DNA from: Episyrphus balteatus
Taxonomy: Eukaryota > Arthropoda > Insecta > Diptera > Syrphidae
Length of the DNA: 64,000 bases
Assembly: GCF_945859705.1 (NCBI RefSeq)
Contig: NC_079136.1
Coordinates: 89,589,120 to 89,653,119 of the forward strand
Reading direction: 5' to 3'
Numbering within the stretch: the stretch's first letter is position 1; every line of letters starts with the position of its first letter. The notes beneath the pieces were generated by a model. The model was not told the DNA's origin. It did not search any database and saw only the letters and a list, made by a program, of their open reading frames with translations. Of this stretch, positions 46,832-58,872 are shown piece after piece. The position numbers were made by a program, and so were the translations under genes.

Positions 46832-48308
46832 CAGGTTTGCAAAAAGCTCACATTTCAGCTCAGCTCAAATTTGAGCTAGGTACCATAGCTTAGCTCATTT
46901 GAGCTGAGTTGAAAGTGAGCTGAGCTGAAAGTGAGCGCCCCAGCTTCCAACGCCTATATCTCGGAATTTTGAAGAAAATGAAAAAAAATTTTTTGATGCC
47001 AAAAGGTAGCGGGGACTCTAACCCACATTTGAGTACAACTCTCATCCCTGTAGGTCCACGCGTTCTCAAACCGGGAGAACTTAAAAGTAAAAAAAAAATA
47101 GGCACGATTCTGAAAAAATAGGCATGATGTGGCGGTTTAACATGGAAGGCGATTTTTTAAAAATTTGACAATGTGCAAAGCGTAGGCCCATGACACAAGC
47201 TATCATTTGGCATCACTCCCAAAAATTGCTCTCAAGCGGTTTAGCTTTCAGGAGCGTTCAAAGATTCGGGGATTTTTCGAAAAAAAATTTTACCCCAACT
47301 TTCAAAGGCGATTTTCTCGGAATTTTAAAAAAAATCGAAAAACCGGATTAAACCACTATCGGGTAGCTGAGAATATAAGCTTTCATATGGCACCACTCCC
47401 CTGTCTCTAGATCAAAGCGTTCCAACGCCTATATCTCGGAATTTTGAAAAAAATGAAAAAAAATTTGTTTGATGCCAAAAGGTAGCGGGGACTCTAACCT
47501 ACATTTGGGTACAACTCTCATCCCTGTAGGTCCACGCGTTCTCAAACCGGGAGAGCTTAAAAGTAAAAAAAAAAAATAGGCACGATTCTGAAAAAATAGG
47601 CATGATGTGGCGGTTTAACATGGAAGGCGATTTTTTAAAAATCTGACAATGTGCAAAGCGTAGGCCCATGACACAAGCTATCATTTGGCATCACTCCCAA
47701 AAATTACTCTCAAGCGGTTTAGCTTCCAGGAGCGTTAAAAGATTCGGGTATTTTTCGAAAAAAAAAATTTACCCCAACTTTTAAAACCGATTTTCTCGGA
47801 ATTTTAAAAAAAGTCGAAAAACCGGATTGTACCGGAATTTTTTTTTTATGATAAAAAAAGAAATATTTTACTAAAAAAATAGAAATATATTTACTATCAA
47901 AAACACCAAGAGAAAAGATCACGAAAAATTATCTGTCTTATTTATAAAAATATCTATGTGTTAAAATAATTCCATTAATAACTAGAAACAAACAACTTAA
48001 GCTATGGTGTTTTATAAAAGTTTAAAATATCTTCATATTTCATTATACTTTCCAAATAAAAATCAATGTATCCTCTCACCCATCACAGCTCAGCTCAGCT
48101 CACTTTACCTTAGCTCACCCAACAGCTCAGCTCAGCTCACCGACAGCTCAGCTCACCCAACAGCTCAGCTCAACCATCAGCTCAGCTCACTTTCAGCTTA
48201 GCTCAAATGAGCTGAGCTATGGTACATAGCTCAAAAGTGAGCTAGCTCAAAATTTGAGCTGAGCTGCGAGCTGAGCTCAGCTCACTTTTGAGCTTTGTAG
48301 CAACCCTG
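46832..48308. mobile_element. 1.48-kb hAT-type element with AGCTC arrays, inserted in the minisatellite
   Basis: Tips are CAGGTTTGCAAAAAGCTC (left) and CAGGGTTGCTACAAAGCTC (right, other strand). The 8-bp duplication CAAGTTGC is exact at 46824-46831 and 48309-48316 and is part of the minisatellite unit. Both ends carry dense AGCTC/GAGCT arrays (46850-46940 and 48085-48296). The interior holds a direct duplication of about 405 bp. No transposase is present. Confidence 0.88.
46945..47828 (+). repeat. Direct duplication inside the hAT element
   Basis: 46945-47349 and 47420-47828 are direct copies, offset 475 bp, from CCAACGCCTATATCTCGG to AAAACCGGATT, with only scattered differences (for example CCACATTTGAG against CTACATTTGGG). 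The 70-bp spacer (47350-47419) occurs once. The frames on the minus strand that appear in both copies have no recognised family. Confidence 0.85.
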
Positions 48309-48318
48309 CAAGTTGCAT

Positions 48319-49027
48319 ATTGCTACTACTAGTGCTGAAGCACACACAATCCTCATAAAATTGCCATATAGCATATTTTATGCGCAATTTGTTTACTTTC
48401 GTTAAGCATATACCGTACGTTCTGAACCGCACAACATGAGTAAATTTCACAGATTAAATTGAAAACTACATGGACGCAAGGAGGATGAAAGAATTAATTT
48501 ATTGTTCACTTGATAAAAATGCAAAAAAACGAAGTGTGGATTAATTAATTTAATAATAGAAATTAAAAATATCAAATGAAATTCATTTATATATACTGAA
48601 TGAGAAGTATAACTTCAGTCGCGTGTACATGTGTACACACACTCTTTTTTTTTTATGTTTGTTACCTCATAACTTTGGACTAAGTGAACCAATTTTGATA
48701 ATTCTTTTTGTATTGGAAAGCTGGTGGCTGCAGTGTGGTCCCATTTTAATTTTGTTCAGTTGAAGCCATGGGAACTATTAGAAAAATCATAAAACCCTGT
48801 TTTGATCCATGGAAGTCGGTTTTGTTTTTTGATAAAAAAGATTATCAAACTTTGCAGTTTTTGGTGATTTCCTATAGAAAAAATTAAATTTTACGGTTCC
48901 AGCCAAATAATGACTGTAATTGCTCCCACTTTTGAAATAGGTCAAAATAAAAAGTTGTGCACTATTACACCGTTTAACACTTAAGAACACTCGAGCGGAG
49001 ACGTTTTTGAAGGCTTTTCAAATATAA
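48319..49027. other. Intronic DNA; possible dispersed repeat near 48600-48780
   Basis: The stretch near 48600-48780 (GAAGTATAACTTCAGTCGCG, GTGTACATGTGTACACACAC) has the look of a fly repeat but has no full partner here. Nothing else recognised. Confidence 0.35.
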
Positions 49028-49152
49028 AAGGGTACGTATACGCCACAGTGCACGCAGACAAATGCAAATAATATTAATTACAACTTTCGCCTAGATGATA
49101 ACACACCCTAATCGAAATAAATAAACACTGGCTCTCAATAAAAAAAAAAAAA
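49028..49152 (+). repeat. Dispersed repeat, second copy (see 31905)
   Basis: GTATACGCCACAGTGCACGC and GCAAATAATATTAATTACAA align with 31914-31970, and the copy ends in an A run at 49139-49152. A 3' A run in this copy hints at retroposition. Confidence 0.5.
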
Positions 49153-49175
49153 CAAAAGACAAATACAAAGTGAGC

Positions 49176-49917
49176 GTATCGGAATCCCGCTTTTTAAAAT
49201 CCCGTTTTTCGAAAATCCCGAAAAAAAAGTTTCAAAATCCCGTTTACTAAAATACCGCTTTTTTTAATCTTGTTTTCTGAAATACCGCATTTTAAAATCC
49301 CGTCAAATCCCGAAAATCCCGATTTTTTTACAAATACATGCTTAATTCACAAATCAAAAATCATGAGAAATAGACAAAAAATTAATAATTTTTTGCGTTG
49401 TAAAGCCCACACTATATTATGAAAACGGTATTGCTTTTATAAAAACATAAAATAATTAAAACCTTCATTTAATTAAATATCAAAATTGTTGAAATGCATC
49501 TAAATATAAGTTGAAATATATTTAAATGAAATTTCTTTTGATTATGTAGTGTGTACTTAATTTAAGGTGTTGTGATCATCTATGGGACTATCACGATTTG
49601 ATTGTTCTTCTGAAACTTTAAAGTAAATATTTGTTTGTTAATTGATTTCTTTTTAGTATTACATTACTTACTTTTTCTTATTTTTGTATATATGATAGTT
49701 TTTGTTAAAGGTTTTAATTAAATGCGTTTAGAACAATCTCTCATTTTTTTAATTTGTTTTAGTATCCCGATTTTGCAAGCAAAACTAGTTGTTTTATTTT
49801 AAAAACTCGCGCGATCGGGATAATAAAAAACGGGATTATAAAAAACGGGATTTTAAAAAGCGGGATTATAAAAAGCGGGATAATGAAAAACGGGAATATA
49901 AAAAGCGGAATATCGAA
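49176..49917. mobile_element. Element with inverted AAAATCCCG arrays at both ends
   Basis: The left 145 bases repeat AAAATCCCGTTTT / ATACCGCTTTTT-type units (about 15 bp); the right 120 bases (49798-49917) repeat the complement, for example AAAAAGCGGGATTATAAAAA. Outer ends are TATCGGAATCCCGCTTTTT (left) and CGATATTCCGCTTTTT (right, other strand). The AT-rich centre is unremarkable. No clear target duplication. Another element with motif arrays at its ends. Confidence 0.65.
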
Positions 49918-50087
49918 CCCAACCTAAATACAAACCAAACAACAAATTAAACCAATACAAAATAAATAAAAAATAAATTACATTTTTCATTATAGTTTTG
50001 GATACTTAGTAACCAAAAAATTCTTTTCACGAAATTTCGGCTATCGAATACACAAACAATCCTGTAAAGTGAATACAGCGGTTCATC

Positions 50088-51321
50088 CAGGGGCGTACAC
50101 TCCCTTGGGGCAAGCGGGGATGCCCCACTGGAGACAATGCAGAAAAGGAAACTGTTTGCATAGATTGAGTTACGAAGTAAATTAAAATGTATTTGAATCA
50201 CTTTGGATACAAGGGACACAAATTACGTCATTCAGTTTAATGTATAATGCATTGGTAGCCACACAATATATATTGATTAAATAAAAAGGTTACCCCAGGG
50301 TAATAATAATTTTATCTTAGGGCCCCAAAAAATATTACTTGAAAAATCTTTGCAACCACAAATAATACATTAGGGCCCCAAAAAAGCAAAACACAACTTC
50401 AGGACAGGGGCCCCAAAAGCCTTTACTTCAGAGAGTACAAAAAAAATAAATTAAAAAAATTGTTTTTTTTTAAATTAAATTACATTTGTTAATGGATTAC
50501 TAAATATTACTTTAGGAGCCCCACAAAAATATGACTCCGGGGCTCCAAAAATATTATATGAAGGGTCCCAAAATCATAATTTTTCAGGAACCCCGTTAGT
50601 TGAGAGGCAATCAAATATTAATTTGGATGCCCAAAATCTATTACTAAGGAGCCCAAAAATATTCATCAAATTTTCTGACGGCATGACAAATATTATTTGA
50701 GGAACCTCAAAAGCTATTACTTCAGTGGTTCAAAGCAATCAAATGGAAAATTAATATCAATTCAGGGGCCCCAACATGAATACATCAGGGACCAAAATAA
50801 AAACATTACGTTATTGGTGGCATTCCCATTATTACTTCAGAACAGAGGCCCCAATACCTATTAATTCTTGGCTCCAAAAAAGTTATATTATATTTTAGGG
50901 GCCTCTAAGCACTTAATTTTGAGGCCCTAAAAATAATTTTTCAAGGGCCTCAAAAGAAATAAACTATGTTTGATGATGGAAAATCAAATGTGTACATATA
51001 ACTTCAGAACAGAGGCCCCAAGAACTATCAATTCTAAGCTAAACAAAATTTTATTTTAGGGGTCTCTAAATATTTAATTTTGGGGGCCCCTAGTACAAGT
51101 ATTTTCTACTATTATGATAGAAATTTTAAGTAAGTATAGCAAAGTGCATTACGAGCATATTAAAACAATAAAATAAACCTAAAAATAAATAAGCCATACA
51201 AAAAAAAAATGTATGGCGTATACGTACTTTTTTTGTATATAAGGGGCCCCCAAATATCAAAGGGGCCCGAAAATTTAGTCTTGCCCTGGGGCCCCGGCGG
51301 GCGACTCAACGTACGCCACTG
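50088..51321. mobile_element. 1.23-kb hAT-type element packed with GGGGCCCC motifs
   Basis: Tips are CAGGGGCGTACACTC (left) and CAGTGGCGTACGTTGAG (right, other strand). The 8-bp duplication GGTTCATC is exact at 50080-50087 and 51322-51329. The interior is an irregular array of GGGGCCCCAAAA-type motifs alternating with AT-rich sequence such as ATATTACTTCAG, with about two dozen GGGCCCC/GGGGCC occurrences in both orientations. CAGTGGCGTA tips and 8-bp duplications are typical for hAT elements. No transposase. Confidence 0.88.
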
Positions 51322-51329
51322 GGTTCATC

Positions 51330-54229
51330 TCATTCATAGTCGATTTTTTTTTCGCGATGTCACTTCTATATACAATTATTCAATGGTGCTTTTTTGTACA
51401 TTGTAAAAGCCCTATCCTTAATAACAGTAGTTTCCATAGTAAAATTTGTTTTCTTTTGAAAATTACTTTCTGAAAATTAATAAATTGATTCTATGAAATT
51501 TCGGAAAAACTATATAAAGAAAATCTTCAGAGTTGTATCTTGTATAATATATAAAAAGAACCATTGTAATTCAAATTTCAAATAATTTTTTATTTATGAA
51601 ACATTAAAAATCACTTACTTACTCTTCAAGTTCTCAATAAGGAAACTTCATTCTGTCAGATTGGAACCATGTCAAACTCTAAGAAAATCGGTATAAAATC
51701 ACATTTTATGACTTAAAAAATGATTGCCCCTGTGAATTAAAATTATGCAAGATATCAGATATGTTTGGTAAACTTTTACTAGTCTATTTCATAACATATT
51801 CTCCTTAATTACAACAAAAATAAAAATTTCCAAGTTCAACTTCAATTTTCACTTACCTATCACCTACCTTCTAAACAAAAATCAAAGCAATTGTTCAGTT
51901 TTCATTTAAAAACAAATTTTGAAAAACAGAAAATTAAACTATTTCGTATTGTTTAAATTAATCAATTGTTTGCGCTCGTGTTTTTTTTTTCTGTTCACCG
52001 GAATTGTCTTGTATAAGTTTATGAACCCAATTAATAATAGAAAATTGCTTTTTAAAATTGTGCGCACATACCTATGTATCCAGAAAAGTGTTTTTTTTTT
52101 TCGCAGCAGAAAAAGAGGAAAAAAATCAAGAAATATTTAACCTAAAGGAAAGAAACCCTTTGTGAAAATTTTATTCACTTCAATCGGTATGTTCCTTTTG
52201 ACAAAATTTTATTTTTAATTGTTTTGACTTTATTCAATTTATGTTTGTATATATGTATATAAATATGAATCGCTGAGGGTGTATATTTTCTTAGTATTTT
52301 GTTTTTCAATCAGAAAATCAATCAATGATTTTTTTTATTATTAAAAGTCCCCGCTGGTCACAAAAATAAATTATAACTTAAACCAAGTGAAATAATTTGT
52401 GTGGTATTCATATTAGATTTTTAAAGAATTTCTTTTAACAAAGGACAAAAGTTTGAAATTCTAGAAAAATCTCAAATATAGTGTTTTACTTTTTCAAAGG
52501 CGAGGAAAATTACACATAAAACAAATGGGGAAACAAAAGAAAAATAAGCCTTAAGCATTTAAGTCAAAACCATAATTTCCGGATTTGCTTTGAAAAATTC
52601 TCATGAATATTTTTTTTTCAACAAAACAGGGTTCAAATTACTATTAGAAAACAATTCCAGGAATTACAATCTAATTTGTATATTCAACGAAAGCGCAAAA
52701 CTTTTGTTTGTTTGTGGTGTTGATGTTTTTTTGAATCCTTATTTGCATACAATTAAGTGTTTTATAGCTATAAAATGTTTTATGGTCGTTGTTTTTGAAA
52801 GTAAACAAGTTGTTGATTTATTTTTTGTTGAGATATCGACAGAATAAAATATGTATTTATTCTTATTAAATTATTTATCAAGTTATGAATTTTAAGTGAA
52901 ATATTTTGTAGGTATTGTTAAAAGTCACAAAAAAAAAAAATGCATTTGTTGTTTCTAATTTTTTTGGTTCGAAATAAAAAAAAAAAAAAACAACAACAGA
53001 AACAGAAACAAAAATATTGCAGTCCTAAATTACTTTCTAAAGTTTACTGGAGCTTAGCATTTTTAATATGTATGAATTTGAAGTGTAATATTGTGACCAA
53101 CACAACAACAATAATTGTTTGCCTATTTCGGAAATAGAATATTAAAATAATAACATAACTATTTGGGATACAAAATTGAAATGATTCTTTTTTTTTTTGA
53201 ACCAGTTGAACCAGTCCGTTGAATAGTCTGTAGCAAAATTGGTGCATTTTGAACCTGAAAATGATGGCTTTTGATGGCGGCATTTTTAAGACACCGTATG
53301 TTTAATTTGTCTGCTTGCCTTAGAACAAAAATGTTTATTTTAATTGTTTATTTTTGTATTAATATAACTTGAAAAGTCAGTATTTTATTTCGGTGTCATG
53401 TAGGTAGATTATGTTAGATCCTTTTTCTTAATGAATGGATAGGAAAAAAATTCTTCAAAAGAAATAATAACTTTTTAAATGAAAAATAACTTTAACAAAG
53501 TATTCTGTTTGATTATTGTTATTAATATGCATTACCTATTATAAAAACAAAAATCAAAATCGTTAGTGCCGTTTATTTCTATGTTTTTATGAACACTTTT
53601 TTGAAAATAAATAAATAATGATATTATGATAAATGAAAAAACAAAGCCCTCTTTTCGAAAATCTTAATTTTCAAAAAAATAAACCAAATAGAATCAGTCT
53701 TTTCATAAATTCAAAAATGATTTTTTTTTTTAAATTTAGTTTTTAGTTTATATTGAATCTGCATAAAGGCTGTAAAATATAAAATTTAATTGAAACTGAA
53801 CAAACTGTTTGGGAAAAGTTTCTAACCAGTGTTGTTAAAATAAATTTAAAGAAAAAGTTGTTTTTGTTCATTCGAAATCTTCAATGTAAATTCATTACAC
53901 ACTATAAGCATGAAAAAAGCTCTACAAAAACTCCCTCCTAAATAAAAATTATACTTATTGCAATTATTAAAAAAAAATTGCAAAAGAAAAGTTAATTGGA
54001 ATTTAAAAAAATTCGTATTGTCACTGAAACATATTTGCATTAACAACAAAATTTTCATATGCAAACAAAAATATTTTTTCGCAAACAAAAAATTTTCTGC
54101 ATTGAAAAAAAAAAATTCGATGCAAAGTGTGTGCATTACAAAAATATTTTGTATATCCCTAGAATTTCCTAAAATGTTGAATTTTTGACTTTATGTACAT
54201 TAGATTTAATATTACCTATATATATACAT
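51330..54229. other. Intronic DNA without recognisable features
   Basis: AT-rich with A/T runs. Many short frames, none with a family motif or splice context. Confidence 0.4.
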
Positions 54230-54231
54230 TA

Positions 54232-54758
54232 GGGTGTCCGTTATTTCCCAAAGTGATGTTTTCGGGGGAGACACCCCCCAGATCGAAAGTTTAGGGCCTA
54301 AATAAGGGGAAATTAGCAAAAAAAATTTTTTTGGAGGTCATTAACCCGTGCTTCTAAGGTCATACTTTCCCCATACAAATTTGTATGGGAAATTTTTAAC
54401 TCATACATAAAATTTTTTTTCTCTCAAGTTAAATCATCTATTTTTAAAATGTTTGTTAATTCTGGTTGGAAAATAGTTCCTTTAAAAGATTACATTCAAA
54501 ATTTCCCGTTAAAAATTTTTTTTATATTTTATTTCGGTTTTTGAAATTATTAGCTGTTTTCGTAGTTTTTGCTTTCACCTATCACATAATTTTAAATGCA
54601 GTTTTATTGGTTTTTAATTCTTTTCAAATATTGCATTCAAAAATTTGTGTATAAACCAAAAAAATTTTTTTTCCTAATTTCCCATTATTTAGGCCCTAAA
54701 CTTTCGATCTGGGGGGTGTCACCCCCGAAAACATCACTTTGGGAAATAACGGACACCC
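54232..54758. mobile_element. 527-bp MITE with ~85-bp nearly identical TIRs, TA-flanked
   Basis: Both ends begin GGGTGTCCGTTATTTCCC and remain inverted copies for about 85 bases with two mismatches (GGGGGAGACACC against GGGGGTGACACC; AATAAGGGGAAA against AATAATGGGAAA). TA on both sides (54230-54231 and 54759-54760) suggests Tc1/mariner-type movement. A partial tip occurs near 15468. The 62-codon frame inside is not recognised. Confidence 0.85.
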
Positions 54759-54760
54759 TA

Positions 54761-55139
54761 ATATACATATAGGTAAAATAGCTTAATGTACATATGTATG
54801 GTCAAATTGTCAAAATTGGAAGAAATTCGACGAATATTTAACAAAAAAATATTTAATGCAAACATTTTTTATTTGCAATATTTTTTTTATAGAATGTTTT
54901 TTTTGTTGCAATAATTTTGTTTTTAATTTGGAATGGAAAGCGAGTGCATTTAAGTAAATAATTATTCTGACTATACAAAAAGGTTCTTGATTTTTGAAAA
55001 TAAACTTTTTTCATCAAAAACAAGTCTTAAAAATTAATACCTGAATTAAATTGATGAATGAAATTTTCATCCAAATCCCTTAAGCTATTTTTGTGAAATA
55101 AAACTTTTCAAAAATTGGTCCTCCACAGTGGGAGGCACG
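54761..55139. other. Intronic DNA without recognisable features
   Basis: Nothing recognised. Confidence 0.4.
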
Positions 55140-55285
55140 GTTTTTTTTTTTGGTACCAACTAAAAAAATAATTCCAAAAACGCCTTTAGAGAGTCTTCGA
55201 AAAACGCTCATACCAAGTTCGACATTTTGGTTGATATAGAGACCCACTTTTTTGCGTTTATTACCTATCGTATTGTCATGTTTGT
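55140..55285 (-). mobile_element. DINE-1-like core fragment, minus strand
   Basis: On the minus strand this reads GAACTTGGTATGAGCG, TTCGAAGACTCTCTAAAGGC and GTTTTTGGAATTATT, matching CAAACTTGGTATATAGC, GGAAACTCTCCAGAGGTG and GTTTTTGGAATTAATT in the copy at 29570-29630. The GTCY array is not evident next to it. Confidence 0.5.
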
Positions 55286-57056
55286 TTGTTTTTATTTTTA
55301 ATATTAAACTCGCCTCTTAGACTATAAAAGTCGCTATGTTGCAAGCAACAATTGTTGTCAGCAGTCATAAAGTTGATCTAGACGGCAAATTCGAAATTGA
55401 CTACAGATCCGTCCGTGTCACGTCGTTCGTCTAAAAAATAGTGGCCCATCGAAAAACGCATGAATTTTTAAATAAAATGTCGAGTTAATTAATTTTCTTT
55501 TCTATAAATACTTTAGTATTTTCTGCTATCTCAGCAAAAAAAAAAAACGTAAAACAAAGAAAATGTATCATAGTATAAACTACTGCAAGGAATCAAAGGA
55601 GCAAATATTATGTGTATTTTGAGCAATATGGTTTACAGTGCCCCTTTAATTAAAACCTCTTAATGAAATGAATGAATTTAGTTTCTAAAATCTAGAAAAC
55701 ATGATACATTTTTCTTTACTCTTTAACAAATTAGGTGACTTTTCTTATATTTATAATTCATTTTTCTTTACATTCAAATTTTAATTCACAATGGTAAGGT
55801 GCAGTTGGTCTCCCTCATGTGTATGTTATTTAACTCTTTTTTTTTGTTGGCTGATTGTTGTGGATAAATCAATTACTTTAAAAATCATATTTTCTTATCA
55901 TATAATTACATATTGAAAATTCCTTGAGAGCAGACATTTTGGCCAACGACTACCATTCAGCTTTCATTGAACTCGATAATATTGCAGCGCCATTTATCTT
56001 ACTTTTAATTTCCAATAGCTAAACTTCGATAGATTGGTTTTTATATTTATGGTTTATCAATTAATTGATCTTTGCATAAACCCATAGAAGGTTCAATCTT
56101 CCACATCACTTTCTTCCTTAAATAACCCGTATAAATGTGCCCCAAACTCCTAACAAGGGTTTTTCTTGTAAGATCCCTTAATATTACTGCCTCTACAACA
56201 ATTTTTTTTTGTTCACATATCCATACAAGATACAAAACAATTCTTGATTTTTTTTTTTTATTTTTATGTTTCCTACGCAAGAAGTAGGTACGTATGTACA
56301 TACTTGGCATTCCAATTGCTGATAGTAATTTAAGCCTGCTATTCGAGTCTGAAATTTATCGATAGAAACGGTGACGATAAATGTATGAACGTGACAAGAA
56401 AATAAGGCATTTTTCTTTTTTTTTGCTTTTGCTCTCAGCCTTTAAATAATAAACATTCCGATTTGTTCGGGTTATATCTCCTATAATTTTGTATTCAGAA
56501 AAATATTTTATATTCTTTATGCTATTTCCCATTTATTTGGTAAAACGAATCGGGTTCTTTTTTTATGCATCAAAAGAGCTTGAAGAATATCAGAATTCAG
56601 GACTATAGTCTACAAGAGTTAACTGGGAAGCAATACCTACTGAAATGCTTTTTACAAAAGACCCACCATAAATGTACTTGATAACTTATGGATGAAAAAC
56701 AAAACAAAATAAAATAGTAAATTATTGTAAAAATGCGCAAGTAAAACCACTTGGCTTACAAAAATAACTCGAAAAATTATTGCACCGGCGAAAATTGTTA
56801 AATCGCAATAAAAAAGTACGATTGAGAACAGTGGGGTGGTCTATGTATATTTCAGAGTCTACGAGTATAGCATTTGAACATAAATATGTTGAAAAATTTC
56901 AATTAAAAATCATAACATAAAAGAGTAAATTTTTAAAATGGAGGAATTACCAAAGTGGAGTATTCAAACGGTGTTTGTGGAGGTTTGAATTTTCAATCAA
57001 TATAACACAAAAACACCTAGAATTGAATGTATTTACTTAAACCTTCTTTGAAAATA
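55286..57056. other. Intronic DNA; isolated TATA-like motif
   Basis: A TATAAAAG at 55323-55330 precedes GC-richer sequence to about 55440, but the initiator spacing is wrong and no open frame follows. Otherwise AT-rich with nothing recognised; the 87-codon minus-strand frame at 56047-56310 has no known motif. Confidence 0.35.
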
Positions 57057-57716
57057 CAGTGGGTTGCCATATTAATAGGGGCAAGCGAAATTTTTTTTTT
57101 TTGGTTTACGTTGCTCAATTTTTTTAGTTTTTGCCGAAGTACCTGAAATTTTTCTTGTTTTATTTAGTTAAACTTATCAAGTAGATATGAATTGACATAA
57201 AAAAAGTAAAAAAAAATCATAATTTTGTTAAAAAAAAATAGGGGAGAATAGGGGAGAAGCACAAAAAGACTTTTCCTATGGAATTCATGCCCGGAAAGTT
57301 ACCAGACCGGTCCAATACTTAATTTTTTTTAACGAGGAATAACGTGACAGTCTTCACTTATGGAAAGGAACCCATCTTGCATAAATAAAGAAGCTCTGCT
57401 CGTCTGGGCATCAACGAGAAAACAGAACGTTTTTTGAGTTGCAGTAGTTTTTTTTTTTTCTTGAAAACTATACGAACCGAGTACGTTTTTTTTTTTTTAA
57501 ATAATCAAACATCCTCTCATCATTATGGGCTAATCTACAGAAAAGAAAAAATGTAGGTACCTATTTGTATTGATTCTGTTCACTTTGTCACCTTTTTTTT
57601 GTTAACAATGTTAGTTAACAAAATATATATTTTTCGAAAAAAAAAAAACGGAAGCATCCAAAAAGTTGTTATAAAATACTAAGTTAAAGCAGTTGCATAT
57701 GTTTTGCACAGCACTG
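57057..57716. mobile_element. Possible decayed Tc1/mariner-like element
   Basis: TACAGTGGGTTGCC (left) and TACAGTGCTGTGCAAAA (right, other strand) resemble Tc1-type tips with TA duplications, but the inverted similarity is only a few bases. On the minus strand around 57270-57430 some fragments (for example AELLYLCKMG) could be a broken transposase N-terminus; stops interrupt every frame. Weak call. Confidence 0.25.
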
Positions 57717-57845
57717 TATTTTGGATGACAAAAAATTTTACTTTTGTTTTTTTTTTTGATAAAAATGTTATGATGTATAAAAACTTTGTATCAATTTTTT
57801 TTTTCAGTTTTAATAACAACTTTTTAGCTAAACGCTGAAAAGTAA

Positions 57846-58740
57846 CACAGTAGCGGAAAAAATAAGGGATACAAAAAATTTACAAAAATTGAAATTTTAA
57901 AAAGGTGTTAAAGCTCGAACTGTCGAGTTTTGAGAACTTAGAATGATACATTTTTCAAGGATCGGCTCTCAGTCCTATTAAATACCAAAAAATAAATTTC
58001 CAATTTTTTTGATAAAAGTGTCATAAATTCATACACTTTTATCAATAGAAATGCATAAAAAAATTTAAAAAAAACATAAAAATCGTGATCCTATTTTTTT
58101 TTTGCAAAAAATAAACGGCTAAATGGATTGAATCGAAACTTTGTAAGATTTTTTTTGACATATTAAAAGGCACAAAGTAAAAGGCACAATCGACATGACT
58201 GGTTTTCTTTATATATTTCCAACTTTGAGCTTGATAATCTAAAAAGTCACAGAAAGCCCGGTTTTTCCTGATTTTTTAAATTATTGCAAAAAAAAAAAAA
58301 TTTAAAAAAAAATATTTCTTCAAAAACCCAAACTTGATTTTTGTGGGAAATATATTCAAGATTTCAAAACACTCCTTAATTTTTTTGTCCAATCAGAGAT
58401 TTTTGTTCTAAATTCCGATATTTAGCCTTGAAATATTCGTATCATTCTTTAAAAAAAATGTAAGCTAAATGAACAAGTTGGTTCAATTCAATCCATATAA
58501 AAGTTAAGTTGGAAATTTTTTTTCCAGATCCGGTAAAATTTCGAACTTTTTTTCGGTATTCAATAGGATTAAGCCGAGCACGTAGCTTGAATAATTTTTT
58601 CATTGTAAGTTCTCAAAAATATAACGAGCTTAAAAAATATTTTTAATTTTAGTGCCAACATTTTAGAGGGGAAATACAGTCACTTGAAAAACCATGAAAA
58701 TTTTGACTTTTTTTTATCCCTTGATTTTTTCCGCTGGTTA
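57846..58740. mobile_element. Old foldback element (~895 bp)
   Basis: Ends share AGCGGAAAAAATAAGGGATA and, inverted, AGCGGAAAAAATCAAGGGAT. The arms stay recognisably inverted for about 180 bases (TTTTGAGAACTTAGAATGA, CGGCTCTCAGTCCTATT, AATACCAAAAAA on the left), at clearly lower identity than the other foldbacks. Non-coding. Confidence 0.65.
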
Positions 58741-58872
58741 ACGATATCTTCTAATTTAAACGATCAGTCGGAGGAAGGTAAAAATTAAAATTGTGAAATC
58801 TAATAGTATTCAATGTAATACTAACTTTCCGATAGCTTTTGCGGTTTGACACTATGAAAATGACAGTTATAT

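Noticed and set aside
46513..46879. Five overlapping frames of 64-112 codons on both strands with periodic peptides
   Set aside because: Produced by the 14-bp minisatellite, whose unit stays open in every frame. Tandem repeat artefact.
55323..55440. TATAAAAG followed by GC-richer sequence and AGACG, resembling a TATA/DPE core promoter
   Set aside because: The nearest initiator-like TCA is about 37 bases downstream, outside the usual spacing, and no exon or frame follows. The region also adjoins a DINE-1-like fragment.
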